Shown: piece by piece, positions 26,495-34,507 of the stretch
Layout: each line of letters starts with the position of its first letter
Numbering within the stretch: position 1 is the stretch's first letter
From: Paenibacillus sp. FSL M7-0420
GTDB taxonomy: Bacteria; Bacillota; Bacilli; Paenibacillales; Paenibacillaceae
NCBI RefSeq assembly: GCF_038002345.1
Contig: NZ_JBBOCJ010000001.1
Span: forward strand, 2,294,001-2,358,000
Reading direction: 5' to 3'
Length of the DNA stretch: 64,000 bases
The notes under the pieces: model-generated
Databases searched by the model: none
Told to the model about the DNA's origin: nothing
Seen by the model: only the letters and a program-made list of their open reading frames with translations
Made by a program: the position numbers and the translations under genes

Positions 26495-27675
26495 AATTCA
26501 AGACCAATGCAAAATCCACTTCGGCTGCACAGTCCACATTCAGAATCCGTAATCTTGCCGCCTTGTCCCTGACTGCCATGCTGGTGATCTCCGGCTGCGG
26601 CAACAACACTGCGACGAAAGCTGCGTCTACCAGTAGTCCGGCGGCTTCACCATCGGCTGCAGTTGAAGCCTCACCAGTACCGGCAGCAGATAAATTGAAC
26701 ATTAAGGTTAGCTTTTATCCGATGTATGAATTTACGAAAAGCATTACCGGTGACCTCGCCAATGTGGAGGTGCTGGTCCCGCCCGGAGTCGAGCCGCATG
26801 ACTGGGAGCCAACGGCGAAGGATATGGCCGATATTACAGATGCAGATGTGCTTGTCTATAATGGCGCAGGCATGGAAGGCTGGGCGCAGCAGATTGTGGA
26901 CGGTGCTGCCGGAAGTGATCTGATTACGATAGAGGCGAGTAAAGGACTCCAGATTATCGAAGGAACAGAGCATGAACATGAGCACGAGCATGAGCACAGC
27001 CATGAAGAGGGAGCTGCGGGAGAAGCTGACCACGACCATGATCATGAGCACCATCATGATGAATCCGCAACAGAAGGAAGCGGCCATGACCATTCCCATA
27101 ATGATTCCTCTGCCGGTGAAGCAGACCATGACCATGACCACGACCATGGCGGTCTCGATCCGCATGTCTGGCTGGACCCAGTGATGGCTATCAAGGAGGT
27201 CCGCACCATTGAAGCAGCACTCTCCGCAGCTTTTCCAGGGAATGCAGCCGCCTTCCACGCTAACAGCGATGCTTACATCGCCAAGCTGGAGAAGCTGGAT
27301 CAGGATTTCAGAGCCGGGCTTCAAAATACAAAGCGTAAGGACTTTATTACCCAGCATGCCGCCTTTGGTTATCTGGCACAGCAATATGGCTTGACTCAGG
27401 TGCCGATTGCCGGGTTGTCGCCCGAGCAGGAGCCGTCTGCTGCACAGATGGCCAAGATCGTGGAGTTCGCCAAGGCGAATAAGGTGACTACGATCTTTTT
27501 CGAGACCTTGGTCTCCTCCAGTGTCGCCGATACTATTGCCCAGGAAATAGGAGCCAAGACCGCCGTGCTGAACCCAATCGAAGGATTATCAGAGGAAGAC
27601 GCTGCCCGTAATCTCGATTATCTGAGTCTGATGCGGCAGAATCTTGAAGCGCTAATTCAGGCGTTGAACGAATAA
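26488..27675 (+). CDS. znuA: Zinc-binding lipoprotein with His-rich loop
   Basis: Cluster A-I zinc-binding protein, 395 residues. It has a lipoprotein signal with an unusually long n-region (22 residues) before the hydrophobic core, lipobox VISGC and acylated Cys37. Expected metal-binding His residues lie in GVEPHDWEPTAKD, GLDPHVWLDPV and ITQHAAFGY, and the last acidic ligand region is NPIEGLSEED. Between the first two lies a ~65-residue His/Asp/Glu-rich loop of HEHEH and DHDHDH repeats (about residues 155-225), which collects zinc in ZnuA/AdcA proteins. The start overlaps znuB. The C-minus S14 gene follows after 21 bp. Confidence 0.93.
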   Translation: MLKFKTNAKSTSAAQSTFRIRNLAALSLTAMLVISGCGNNTATKAASTSSPAASPSAAVEASPVPAADKLNIKVSFYPMYEFTKSITGDLANVEVLVPPGVEPHDWEPTAKDMADITDADVLVYNGAGMEGWAQQIVDGAAGSDLITIEASKGLQIIEGTEHEHEHEHEHSHEEGAAGEADHDHDHEHHHDESATEGSGHDHSHNDSSAGEADHDHDHDHGGLDPHVWLDPVMAIKEVRTIEAALSAAFPGNAAAFHANSDAYIAKLEKLDQDFRAGLQNTKRKDFITQHAAFGYLAQQYGLTQVPIAGLSPEQEPSAAQMAKIVEFAKANKVTTIFFETLVSSSVADTIAQEIGAKTAVLNPIEGLSEEDAARNLDYLSLMRQNLEALIQALNE

Positions 27676-27696
27676 GAACGAAGGAGCTGATCTATA

Positions 27697-27966
27697 GTGG
27701 CTAAGAAGTCAAAGGTTGTAAAGGAACAGAAGCGGCAGGAGCTGGTGGCGAAGTACGCTGACAAACGCAGAGAGCTGAAGGCGGCGGGCGATGTGATGGC
27801 ACTGCAGAAGCTGCCCCGGGATTCCTCAGCCACCCGTCAAAAAAACAGATGCAGCGTGTCCGGCAGACCGCGCGGCTATCTGAGTACATTCAAGATATCC
27901 CGGATCGTCTTCCGGGAGCTGGCACATAAAGGGCAAATTCCGGGCGTTACCAAGTCCAGCTGGTAG
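27697..27966 (+). CDS. rpsN: Ribosomal protein S14, zinc-independent paralogue
   Basis: 89 residues (zinc-form S14 of Firmicutes is ~61), beginning [17 protein letters not shown] and ending [11 protein letters not shown]. The two CxxC pairs of the zinc form are replaced: [12 protein letters not shown] keeps one Cys and [11 protein letters not shown] has none. This is the form (RpsN2/YhzA-like) that substitutes for zinc S14 during starvation. It is the last gene of the znuCBA operon, 21 bp after znuA, so ribosome remodelling and zinc import are controlled together here. Confidence 0.93.
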   Translation: MAKKSKVVKEQKRQELVAKYADKRRELKAAGDVMALQKLPRDSSATRQKNRCSVSGRPRGYLSTFKISRIVFRELAHKGQIPGVTKSSW

Positions 27967-27998
27967 GCTGTTAACTTCATAGATGCTATAACGTTAAG

Positions 27999-28036
27999 AC
28001 GGCTGATCTCTCTGGTCTACAGGAGCCAGCCGTTTT
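27999..28036 (+). terminator. Intrinsic terminator closing the znu-rpsN operon
   Basis: ACGGCTG (27999-28005) pairs with CAGCCGT (28027-28033), followed by TTT, 33 bp after the S14 stop. The U-tract is short. Confidence 0.6.
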
Positions 28037-28137
28037 GCTGTGTTCATAGACTTTGCCGGATCTGGCAGAGTGGACTATGATAGAGAAGAGGGAACAGCTA
28101 TATAGATATATAATCTGAACAGGAAAGAAGGAGCTGC

Positions 28138-28761
28138 ATGACCGGGTATTGGAGTAAGAGATTTGCGCAGGAGGGAATGATCTGGGGCAGTGAGCCAAGC
28201 CCGTCGGCAGAATGGGCGAAGCGGAAATTCCAGGAGGCAGGAGTATCCACTGTACTCGTTCCGGGTGCCGGGTATGGGCGGAATACCAAGGTATTCTCTG
28301 CTGATTTTAATGTATACGGGATAGAATTAAGTGAACCGGCGCTTGAGCTGGCCGCAGCATGGGACCCGGGAACTAGCTTTATTGCAGGCTCGGCACTGGA
28401 GCCGCAGCTGGGGCAGCCTGTAGATGCCGTCTACTGCTACGATGTTCTGCATTTATTCCTCGCCGGGGAACGCCGCAGGCTGATTGAGGCCAGTCTCAGT
28501 CAGGTCAGGACGGGAGGACTGCTCTATTTCACCAGCTTCTCCGATGAAGACCCCCATAACGGCTGCGGACGAGAGCTGGAGCCGGGCACTTTTGAATATA
28601 AAGAGAATAAATATGCCCACTTCTTCAGCGATGCCGATTTGCGGGAGCATTTTGCCGGGACGGAGATTGTGGAGACGGGTTCATTTACCGAGTCTTTGCA
28701 GAGCCCGCAGAGCGGGACTCATGAATACATACTAAGAACGATCCTTGCGATCAAACGGTAG
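28138..28761 (+). CDS. Class I SAM-dependent methyltransferase (TehB/thiopurine-type)
   Basis: 207 residues with the start of thiopurine/TehB-like methyltransferases (TGYWSKRFAQEGMIWGSEPS) and a SAM-binding loop (VLVPGAGYGRNTKVF, ~39-53). An acidic end of beta-2 (VYGIELSEPAL) and the motif VYCYDVLHLFLAGERR follow. ATG 28138 has GAAGGAG upstream. The substrate cannot be told; relatives methylate thiols, halides or metalloid oxyanions. It is a single-gene unit after the zinc island, with no Zur box seen in front. Confidence 0.82.
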   Translation: MTGYWSKRFAQEGMIWGSEPSPSAEWAKRKFQEAGVSTVLVPGAGYGRNTKVFSADFNVYGIELSEPALELAAAWDPGTSFIAGSALEPQLGQPVDAVYCYDVLHLFLAGERRRLIEASLSQVRTGGLLYFTSFSDEDPHNGCGRELEPGTFEYKENKYAHFFSDADLREHFAGTEIVETGSFTESLQSPQSGTHEYILRTILAIKR

Positions 28762-28876
28762 CTGCCTTCTGTGAAAGAAACGCCAACATGGCCCCTCCCT
28801 GCGGCGAGAAGGACCTTACTGTGAACCTGATGCGTGCGTGTTCCCGCTTCTTCCTGCGGCTTCCTATTAATGAAGG

Positions 28877-29461
28877 TTAATGCAGCTCGCAGTCGGCGAA
28901 CAGGATATGCCGCGGAATGCGGAAGAAATTCTCGGCCTTCTCCTGCAGGGCCAGGGTAGGCAGATGGCAGTGGTGCAGCCACTTGCGGAAGGTGCCGGGA
29001 TGGACGCCGATCCAGATGCTGACATCGGTTACCGAGAAATCATATACCATGCAGAGTCCGGTCAGAATCGCGTTGTGCTGCGGTGAATGGGCGAGCGTTC
29101 TTTTCATGAAACGGGATGGGGTCGGCTGGCACACAATCGGACTTTGCCGCAGAAGAGCTTCATTGAACAGGATATGGGGCGGATAGCCTAAATGGCGGCA
29201 GACCTTGTCCAGATTGGTTCTGGAGGGAATGCGTCCTTCATATACCCATGCGCTTACGCTGCGTGAGGAGACGGAGAGCTCTTCTGCGAGCCGGGAGAGC
29301 TTCATGTCCTTGGCCATCAGGATGGCCAGCAGAACGCGGTTGCGGATCTGGCTGCGTTTGGGGCGGCGAAATCTTTTGACCCGTACGCCTTGTCCAAGAT
29401 ATTTGCGGTTGATCAGAGACCAGGCCTGAATTTTATGTGTTTCTTGCTGATTTTTAGCCAT
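28877..29461 (-). CDS. Helix-turn-helix DNA-binding protein
   Basis: 194 residues, basic N-terminus. An XRE-like helix-turn-helix lies at ~45-100 (MKLSRLAEELSVSSRSVSAWVYEGRIPSRTNLDKVCRHLGY). A second, weaker HTH-like region is at ~140-185 (YDFSVTDVSIWIGVHPGTFRKWL). Two tandem HTH modules with no ligand domain suggest a small repressor or nucleoid-type protein. It stands alone on the minus strand; its target is not evident. No unusual composition was noticed. Confidence 0.72.
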   Translation of the reverse strand: MAKNQQETHKIQAWSLINRKYLGQGVRVKRFRRPKRSQIRNRVLLAILMAKDMKLSRLAEELSVSSRSVSAWVYEGRIPSRTNLDKVCRHLGYPPHILFNEALLRQSPIVCQPTPSRFMKRTLAHSPQHNAILTGLCMVYDFSVTDVSIWIGVHPGTFRKWLHHCHLPTLALQEKAENFFRIPRHILFADCELH

Positions 29462-29660
29462 AATACCTCCGGGTGTACTGATTTAATGAAGTGACGGATC
29501 ATCTAGTTTAGCTGTTATGACTTTACCATTTCATCACGGCATTCGTCCAGAGTGCAAAGCTCCTGTTTTGGCCATGAACCAAGATTGTTTCAGTAATGCT
29601 GCAGTTTATGATATATTTTGAGTAATCAATTTCACATTAATCAGGCTGGGAGCGGGATAG

Positions 29661-29948
29661 ATGATCAAGCATATTGTTTTCTTCAAATTAAAGGACCGGT
29701 CCCCGGACAAGGTCGCAGAGACTGTTGCAGTCCTCCGTAATATGGAAGGAAGAATTCCGCAGCTGCTGTCCATTGAAGTCGGGGCCGATCTGATTCACTC
29801 GGAGCGTTCGTTCGATATCGCCCTGGTCACGGTTGTGGCCTCGATGGAGGATCTGCAGGCGTATCAGGTGCATCCGGCCCACAAGGAAGTCATTGCCCAT
29901 ATCAACGAGGTCAAGGAGTTGTCGGTAGCGGTCGATTACGAGATCTGA
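29661..29948 (+). CDS. Dabb-family (stress-responsive alpha/beta barrel) protein
   Basis: 95 residues beginning MIKHIVFFKLKDRSP and containing SIEVGADLIHSERSFDIALV and YQVHPAHKEVIAHI. These are the characteristic blocks of the Dabb fold, in which the conserved His of HPAHKEV lines the barrel. Family members are small dimeric proteins linked to stress or to cyclases; the function here is unknown. GGGAGCGGG precedes the ATG. It stands alone, upstream of a tiny membrane-peptide frame. Confidence 0.82.
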   Translation: MIKHIVFFKLKDRSPDKVAETVAVLRNMEGRIPQLLSIEVGADLIHSERSFDIALVTVVASMEDLQAYQVHPAHKEVIAHINEVKELSVAVDYEI

Positions 29949-30003
29949 GACTGTACGTACTTGCAAGGCTGGAACCCATTAAGCACGGAAAGCGGTGAGC
30001 GGA

Positions 30004-30114
30004 ATGCGTGAGCTTGAGTATCCGATGGAAGCATTGACGTATCTGATTGTTTTTATGGCGGCGTGTGTCGTGATGGTGTTCTGGCTGAAGCGCCGGGGCA
30101 GGCGGGGGAAATAA
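30004..30114 (+). CDS. Possible 36-residue single-span membrane peptide
   Basis: An open frame MRELEYPMEALTYLIVFMAACVV... ends in a basic tail (LKRRGRRGK). It has one hydrophobic helix (~11-27) with an Arg/Lys-rich cytoplasmic end, as expected for a small membrane protein. The upstream GGTGAGCGG is a weak ribosome binding site. It lies between the Dabb protein and a HEPN-like protein. No family was recognised, and it could be a chance frame. Confidence 0.4.
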   Translation: MRELEYPMEALTYLIVFMAACVVMVFWLKRRGRRGK

Positions 30115-30167
30115 CGGCAGTTCATGTTAAGGAAGATCACTAAATACCGCAGGGTGGAGGGTCAGCT

Positions 30168-30608
30168 GTGTATTATGTCAACCGGAAGCAAATAGAAGTT
30201 ATTCTTGAACAGATCCCTGATCTTAAGCGAGGTCTAGCACATGCTGCTTCTGCCTGGGACGGCAGTACGCTCTTGGGTCTGGTGCAGGAACGGTGCTTAC
30301 ATCTGGCCGTTGAAGTCGTGACGGATGTAGGCAGCTGTCTGATTGACGGGTTCATTATGCGTGATGCCGGAAGCTACGAGGATATTATATCTATTATCCA
30401 TGAGGAAAAGGTGCTGGGAGACAGCGGGATCTATGAGGATCTGACCTCGCTGGTCGCCTTGCGCAAGCCGCTGGTTCAGGATTATTTCGTGTGGGAACGC
30501 AAAGAGCTGCACCCCATGACCCGGACGCTGCCGGATATTCTGGAGAAGTTCGCCTGCGAGGTGCGCAGGTATCTGGATCAGGAGCTGGGCAGCGGGGTCA
30601 CGGGCTAG
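30168..30608 (+). CDS. DUF86/HepT-like (HEPN-fold) protein
   Basis: 146 residues, all-alpha, resembling YutE/HepT proteins (LVQERCLHLAVEVVTDVGSCLIDGFI; YEDIISIIHEEKVLGD; LTSLVALRKPLVQDYF). Active HepT ribonucleases carry Rx4-6H; here the motif reads RKPLVQDY, with Gln in place of His, so RNase activity is doubtful. No nucleotidyltransferase antitoxin gene is adjacent, so it is not a complete HepT/MntA pair. GTG 30168 has GGAGG upstream. The HTH regulator gene follows after 43 bp. Confidence 0.72.
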   Translation: MYYVNRKQIEVILEQIPDLKRGLAHAASAWDGSTLLGLVQERCLHLAVEVVTDVGSCLIDGFIMRDAGSYEDIISIIHEEKVLGDSGIYEDLTSLVALRKPLVQDYFVWERKELHPMTRTLPDILEKFACEVRRYLDQELGSGVTG

Positions 30609-30651
30609 CTGAGCCGGGGCTGTGTGCATACAGACAGAAAGGAGGTCCTTT

Positions 30652-31317
30652 ATGGCGAAGAAAAGTCAGGAGAGCGGTTCAACCCGGCGGATGATTATGA
30701 CGCTACTGAAGATGAGAGGTCCGCTGACGATCAGCGCTCTTGCTGAGGAATTGGGAATTACCGAGATGGGAGTCCGCCGCCATGTGCTTCAGCTGGAGCA
30801 GGAGTCGCTTGTAAGGACCAAGGTTGTGCGCCAGGCCATGGGACGTCCGATGCATGTATATTCGCTTACCGAGCGGGCGGAGGATCATTTTCCCAAAAGC
30901 TATCACAATCTGGCGCTGGAGCTGCTGCGGGAGCTGGACCTCGGAAGCGGAGTGGATGCGGTCAATATGCTGTTCGAAGGCCGCAAGCGGCGGATGCTTG
31001 CCCAGTACAGCAAGGTGATGCAGAGCCGTGAGCTGGAGGAGCGGGTTGCGGAGCTGACAACCATTCAGAATGCCGGGGGCTACATGGCGGAGTGGGGCAG
31101 GGAAGAGGACGGCTCTTACACACTGCGGGAGTATAATTGTCCCATCCGTCAGGTGGCTACCCAGTACCGCAAGGCTTGCCAGTGCGAGCAGCATTTGTTC
31201 GAGGAGCTGCTGGAGGCGAAGGTGACGCGCAGTGAGTGTATGGCGGAAGGCGGCCAATGCTGCCGGTATGCAATCACGCCGATTCCCAAGCAGAAAACTT
31301 CCGAAATCAAGGGCTGA
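30652..31317 (+). CDS. Winged-helix regulator with C-terminal cysteine cluster (SufR-like)
   Basis: 221 residues from ATG 30652, which has a perfect AAAGGAGGT 7 nt upstream; an earlier start at 30622 has none. An N-terminal winged HTH (GPLTISALAEELGITEMGVRRH and ...GRPMHVYSLTERAEDHFPKSY) is of the COG2345 type. The C-terminal half has spaced cysteines (NCPIRQV, ACQCEQH, ECMAEGGQCCRY), as in SufR-like regulators that hold an iron-sulfur cluster. The ligand and targets are not known. It may be co-transcribed with the HEPN-like gene. Confidence 0.8.
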   Translation: MAKKSQESGSTRRMIMTLLKMRGPLTISALAEELGITEMGVRRHVLQLEQESLVRTKVVRQAMGRPMHVYSLTERAEDHFPKSYHNLALELLRELDLGSGVDAVNMLFEGRKRRMLAQYSKVMQSRELEERVAELTTIQNAGGYMAEWGREEDGSYTLREYNCPIRQVATQYRKACQCEQHLFEELLEAKVTRSECMAEGGQCCRYAITPIPKQKTSEIKG

Positions 31318-31416
31318 ACAGTCACAGGACATCCTCTCTATGCTTATGATATAGCAGAAATAGGCGATCGCCCGGGTGGCCGGGCAGAGGCACAATAGAA
31401 TCCAAAGGAGAGATTG

Positions 31417-31896
31417 ATGATGAAAAAAGATAACAAAAACTTGCTCTGGGGCGTACTTGCCGGCAGTATTGTAGGATCGGTGACAGCGCTGCTGTTCGCC
31501 CCTAAACCGGGTAAGGAGCTGCGTAAGGATATTGCCGAAGGCACAACGGATGCGGTGGATAAGGTTCAGGTTATTGCCGGCCAGGCCAGCGAGAAAACTA
31601 CAGAGATCTACGGTAAGGCCAAAGAAGCAGTAGTCTCCGTAGTAAGCGAAGTTAAGGATTGGAGCAAATCCGTCAAGGATGCGGTGGAAGAAGCAGATGT
31701 AGCTACTGTTAGCGGCATTGCGGAGCAGGCTGTGGAAGTTACCGATGCAGTGGAAGCTGTACGCGACGAGGTGGCTGCATATGAGGCTGCTGAGGAAGCG
31801 GCAGTGGTGGAGGCTGAGATTGAAGCTGTGACCGGTACAGATGCAGCTGTAGCGGAAGCTATCGAGGACGGCAAGACCGCAGGAAAGCTGTCCTAA
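31417..31896 (+). CDS. YtxH-domain general-stress-like protein
   Basis: 159 residues. One N-terminal membrane segment (LLWGVLAGSIVGSVTALLFAPKPGKELRKDI) is the YtxH/GvpP-type signature. A long acidic, Ala/Val/Glu-rich helical tail with predicted coiled-coil character follows (VSEVKDWSKSVKDAVEEADV...). ATG 31417 follows AAAGGAG with 6 nt spacing. YtxH proteins are stress-induced membrane-associated proteins of unclear function. A terminator follows. Confidence 0.82.
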   Translation: MMKKDNKNLLWGVLAGSIVGSVTALLFAPKPGKELRKDIAEGTTDAVDKVQVIAGQASEKTTEIYGKAKEAVVSVVSEVKDWSKSVKDAVEEADVATVSGIAEQAVEVTDAVEAVRDEVAAYEAAEEAAVVEAEIEAVTGTDAAVAEAIEDGKTAGKLS

Positions 31897-31916
31897 GCTT
31901 GAGGTAAAAGGTATGG

Positions 31917-31954
31917 AGCCGTTTTCCGCTGCACAGGCGGGAGGCGGCTTTTGC
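31917..31954 (+). terminator. Intrinsic terminator after the YtxH gene
   Basis: GAGCCG and CCGC arms pair with GCGG and CGGCTT around the loop TGCACAG, and TTTT follows. It starts about 20 bp after the stop. Confidence 0.6.
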
Positions 31955-32092
31955 GTGTGGTTAGGGCTCCGCTTATCTTCCCTACTTGAACTGAACCGGC
32001 AAATGGGGTAATATCTGCAATTGGGGCTGAAATCCTGGTACACATTATTCCAGCCTTACATAAGCTACACAAAACGAGTTAAAGGATGCGGT

Positions 32093-32905
32093 GTGTTCGT
32101 GCAGCAGGCAATAGCAATATTAGACTCAGGCGTAGGAGGATTGACCGTAGTCAAGGAAGTGATGCGACAGCTCCCCCGGGAGAAAATCATCTATTTCGGC
32201 GATACGGCAAGAGCCCCGTACGGACCCCGTTCCACTGAGGAAGTGAAATTGTTCACTGAACAAATCGTGGACTATTTAATTCAATTTAATCCTAAAATGA
32301 TCGTCATTGCTTGCAACACAGCAACAGCAGCAGCGCTTGATTATATCTCCGCCAAGGTAGCCATTCCTGTGATCGGAGTCATTCACCCCGGTGCCCGCGC
32401 CGCCATCAGCGCATCCAAGACCGGACAGGTCGGCGTGATCGGGACCATCGGCACGATTACAAGCGGTGCCTATACGGCGGCGCTGAAGCAGCTGTCTCCC
32501 TTTGTTCAGGTGGTCAGCCAAGCCTGCCCGGCGCTTGTGCCCTACGTGGAGCAGGGGTTATTCCGCTCGGAGGAGAGCCATCTGGCAGTGGCCAAATCAC
32601 TGAACGGGATCAAGTATGAGCCGATCGATACGCTGATTCTCGGCTGCACCCATTATCCGTTCCTGGTCGAGCCGATCAGCAAGGTGATGGGACCCGGCGT
32701 CAAGCTGATCAGCTCGGCGGATGAGACGGCCCGGGAGATCAGCACCATCCTCTACGATAAAGGCCAGCTGGCGCGCGGGGATGAGAGTCCGATTCACCAG
32801 TTCTTCTGCAGTGGAGATGCGGAGATCTTCCAGCGGATCGCCCGGGACTGGCTGGGCGAGCAGATCAGCCGGACGCCAGTAGTCTGGCAAGTATCTACTA
32901 TGTAG
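32093..32905 (+). CDS. murI: Glutamate racemase
   Basis: Converts L- to D-glutamate for peptidoglycan. The 270-residue length is standard when GTG 32093 or 32099 is the start (AAAGGATG is upstream); the frame extends to 32021 without support. Motifs: AILDSGVGGLTVVKEVMRQLP, YFGDTARAPYG, VIACNTATAAALDY (first catalytic Cys) and LILGCTHYPFLVEP (second catalytic Cys). In B. subtilis the homologue is RacE. A terminator lies 65 bp downstream. Confidence 0.95.
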   Translation: MFVQQAIAILDSGVGGLTVVKEVMRQLPREKIIYFGDTARAPYGPRSTEEVKLFTEQIVDYLIQFNPKMIVIACNTATAAALDYISAKVAIPVIGVIHPGARAAISASKTGQVGVIGTIGTITSGAYTAALKQLSPFVQVVSQACPALVPYVEQGLFRSEESHLAVAKSLNGIKYEPIDTLILGCTHYPFLVEPISKVMGPGVKLISSADETAREISTILYDKGQLARGDESPIHQFFCSGDAEIFQRIARDWLGEQISRTPVVWQVSTM

Positions 32906-32970
32906 GCTTGGGAGCATTACAGCGGCGAACTGAATAGGGACAAACCCTTTGCGGGAATGTCCGGAGGATG

Positions 32971-32996
32971 AGACCGGGAGGGCTTCCCGGTCTTTT
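32971..32996 (+). terminator. Intrinsic terminator after glutamate racemase
   Basis: AGACCGGGA (32971-32979) pairs with TCCCGGTCT around a short loop, followed by TTTT (the run to 32996). Confidence 0.8.
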
Positions 32997-33170
32997 GCTG
33001 CCGGATTCTTCGTGGACAGCTCTGCACAGATCAGATCCGGGTTCCGGGTTGCTACATTTCCACATGACGCGCTGCTGCTGCTCATATACTAGGCATGAGG
33101 GCCGGGTCCCGCATGTCATCACGGAGGATGTTAGGGACGCCGGCACAAGAGGGCCGGGAGGATGAGACCT

Positions 33171-34379
33171 ATGCAGCAATACATTGCCCGCAGGGGAGAT
33201 ACCGTAAGCCGTATCGCCGCAAGACACGGATTGACACCGGAGCATGTCATACAGGGGAATCCATGGGCTGGCAGCCAGCCGTATTTATATCCGGGGCAGG
33301 TGCTGTTCCTGCCGTCTGCCCCGCGCAAGCGGTATGCGGTGCAGGCAGGGGACGATGCGCAGAGCATCGCGTCCTTGTTCGGGGTTGGCATAGATGAGCT
33401 GGAGATGCTGAATCCCGGGGTAAGCTCGGGACGTATCTGCCTGCCGGGCAAGGTGCTGGTGATTCCGGCGGCCACCCGGGGGACAGAGGTTTATCTGCAC
33501 GGGGAATACGGGCCGGCTGAGGTGGAGGCGGATGCTGCAAGACTTGCAGACCGCTATTCTTGTGTCAGCAGCGAAGTAATAGGCCACAGTGTGCTCGGCA
33601 AGCCGCTCCGTCTGCTGCGGATCGGCAGCGGCCCGCGCCACCTGCATGTGAATGCCGCGCTGCATGCCAACGAGTGGCTGACGTCCCCGTGTCTGATGCG
33701 CTTCCTTGAAGAATATGCGGCTGCCTATGCGTCAGGTGCGGACTGGCACGGGCGTGAGCCAGCGGACTGGCACCGGGACTGGACGCTCTGGGCTGTGCCG
33801 ATGGCGAATCCCGACGGCGTCGAGCTGGTGCAGGAAGGGGCGATGGCGGACCATCCCCATTATGCGGAGCTGATGAGGTGGAACTGCGGCAGGCGCAGCT
33901 TCCGGCACTGGAAGGCGAATATCCGCGGTGTCGATCTTGGAGACCAGTTCCCCGCACACTGGGAGGAGGAACGCGACAGGAGGCAGGTGCCCGGCCCGGC
34001 GCCGCGCGATTACAGCGGTCCTGCGCCGCTCAGTGAGCCGGAGGCGGCGGCACTGGCGGCGCTGGCCGAGCGGGTTCCGGGCGATGCCGCCGTATCCCTG
34101 CACAGCCAGGGGGCTGAGATCTACTGGAACTACCGGGGCTATGAGCCGCCGGAGAGTAAGGAATGGTCGGCCCGGCTGGCAGCGGCCAGCGGCTACCGGG
34201 CGGTGGAGCTGACCGGCAGCGATGCCGGCTACAAGGACTGGTTCATCGAGCGCTTCCGCAAGCCGGGCTTCACCGTAGAGCTGGGAGTGGGGAAGAATCC
34301 GTTGCCTGTGGCTGATTTTGAGGATATGGCCCTGGACACAGGCCTGATTCTCAGTGCTATTCTGTCAAATTTGAAATAA
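33171..34379 (+). CDS. LysM + M14 peptidase (gamma-D-glutamyl-diamino acid endopeptidase type)
   Basis: 402 residues; ATG 33171 has GGGAGG at 9 nt, while ATG 33162 abuts that site. Two LysM modules (YIARRGDTVSRIAARHGL, ~3-47; YAVQAGDDAQSIASLFGV, ~52-98) bind peptidoglycan. A zinc carboxypeptidase fold (M14) follows: HxxE in LHANEWLTSP, the later His in AVSLHSQGAEIYWNY and the catalytic Glu in FTVELGVGKNPLP. This layout is that of the sporulation/germination enzyme ENP1, which cuts D-Glu-diaminopimelate bonds. No export signal is seen, so it may act in the mother cell or spore. Confidence 0.9.
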   Translation: MQQYIARRGDTVSRIAARHGLTPEHVIQGNPWAGSQPYLYPGQVLFLPSAPRKRYAVQAGDDAQSIASLFGVGIDELEMLNPGVSSGRICLPGKVLVIPAATRGTEVYLHGEYGPAEVEADAARLADRYSCVSSEVIGHSVLGKPLRLLRIGSGPRHLHVNAALHANEWLTSPCLMRFLEEYAAAYASGADWHGREPADWHRDWTLWAVPMANPDGVELVQEGAMADHPHYAELMRWNCGRRSFRHWKANIRGVDLGDQFPAHWEEERDRRQVPGPAPRDYSGPAPLSEPEAAALAALAERVPGDAAVSLHSQGAEIYWNYRGYEPPESKEWSARLAAASGYRAVELTGSDAGYKDWFIERFRKPGFTVELGVGKNPLPVADFEDMALDTGLILSAILSNLK

Positions 34380-34401
34380 AAATGAAACAATGTCTGCAAA
34401 T

Positions 34402-34472
34402 TTGCGTAAGATAACAGCAAAGGGTACGGCCGCAATCCTGACCAAATGATGCTTTGCGGCTGTATCCTTTTT
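34402..34472 (+). terminator. Terminator hairpin, copy 1 of a 38-nt dispersed element
   Basis: GGGTACGGCCGCAA pairs with TTTGCGGCTGTATCC, followed by six T residues, so it is a good terminator for the peptidase gene. Its left half (34402-34439, TTGCGTAAGATAACAGCAAA and onward) recurs at 46975-47012 with 35 of 38 identical positions. Confidence 0.7.
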
Positions 34473-34507
34473 TGTGCGTGGGATAAAGGATAAATCCCTC
34501 AAAATCC

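Noticed and set aside
30168..31317. HepT-type toxin-antitoxin pair
   Set aside because: The neighbouring gene is a SufR-like regulator, not a nucleotidyltransferase antitoxin, and the catalytic His is missing.
30703..32043. 446-codon open frame on the minus strand
   Set aside because: It lies antisense to the well-supported SufR-like and YtxH genes, has no ribosome binding site, and its product is low-complexity without a known fold; a shadow of codon bias.
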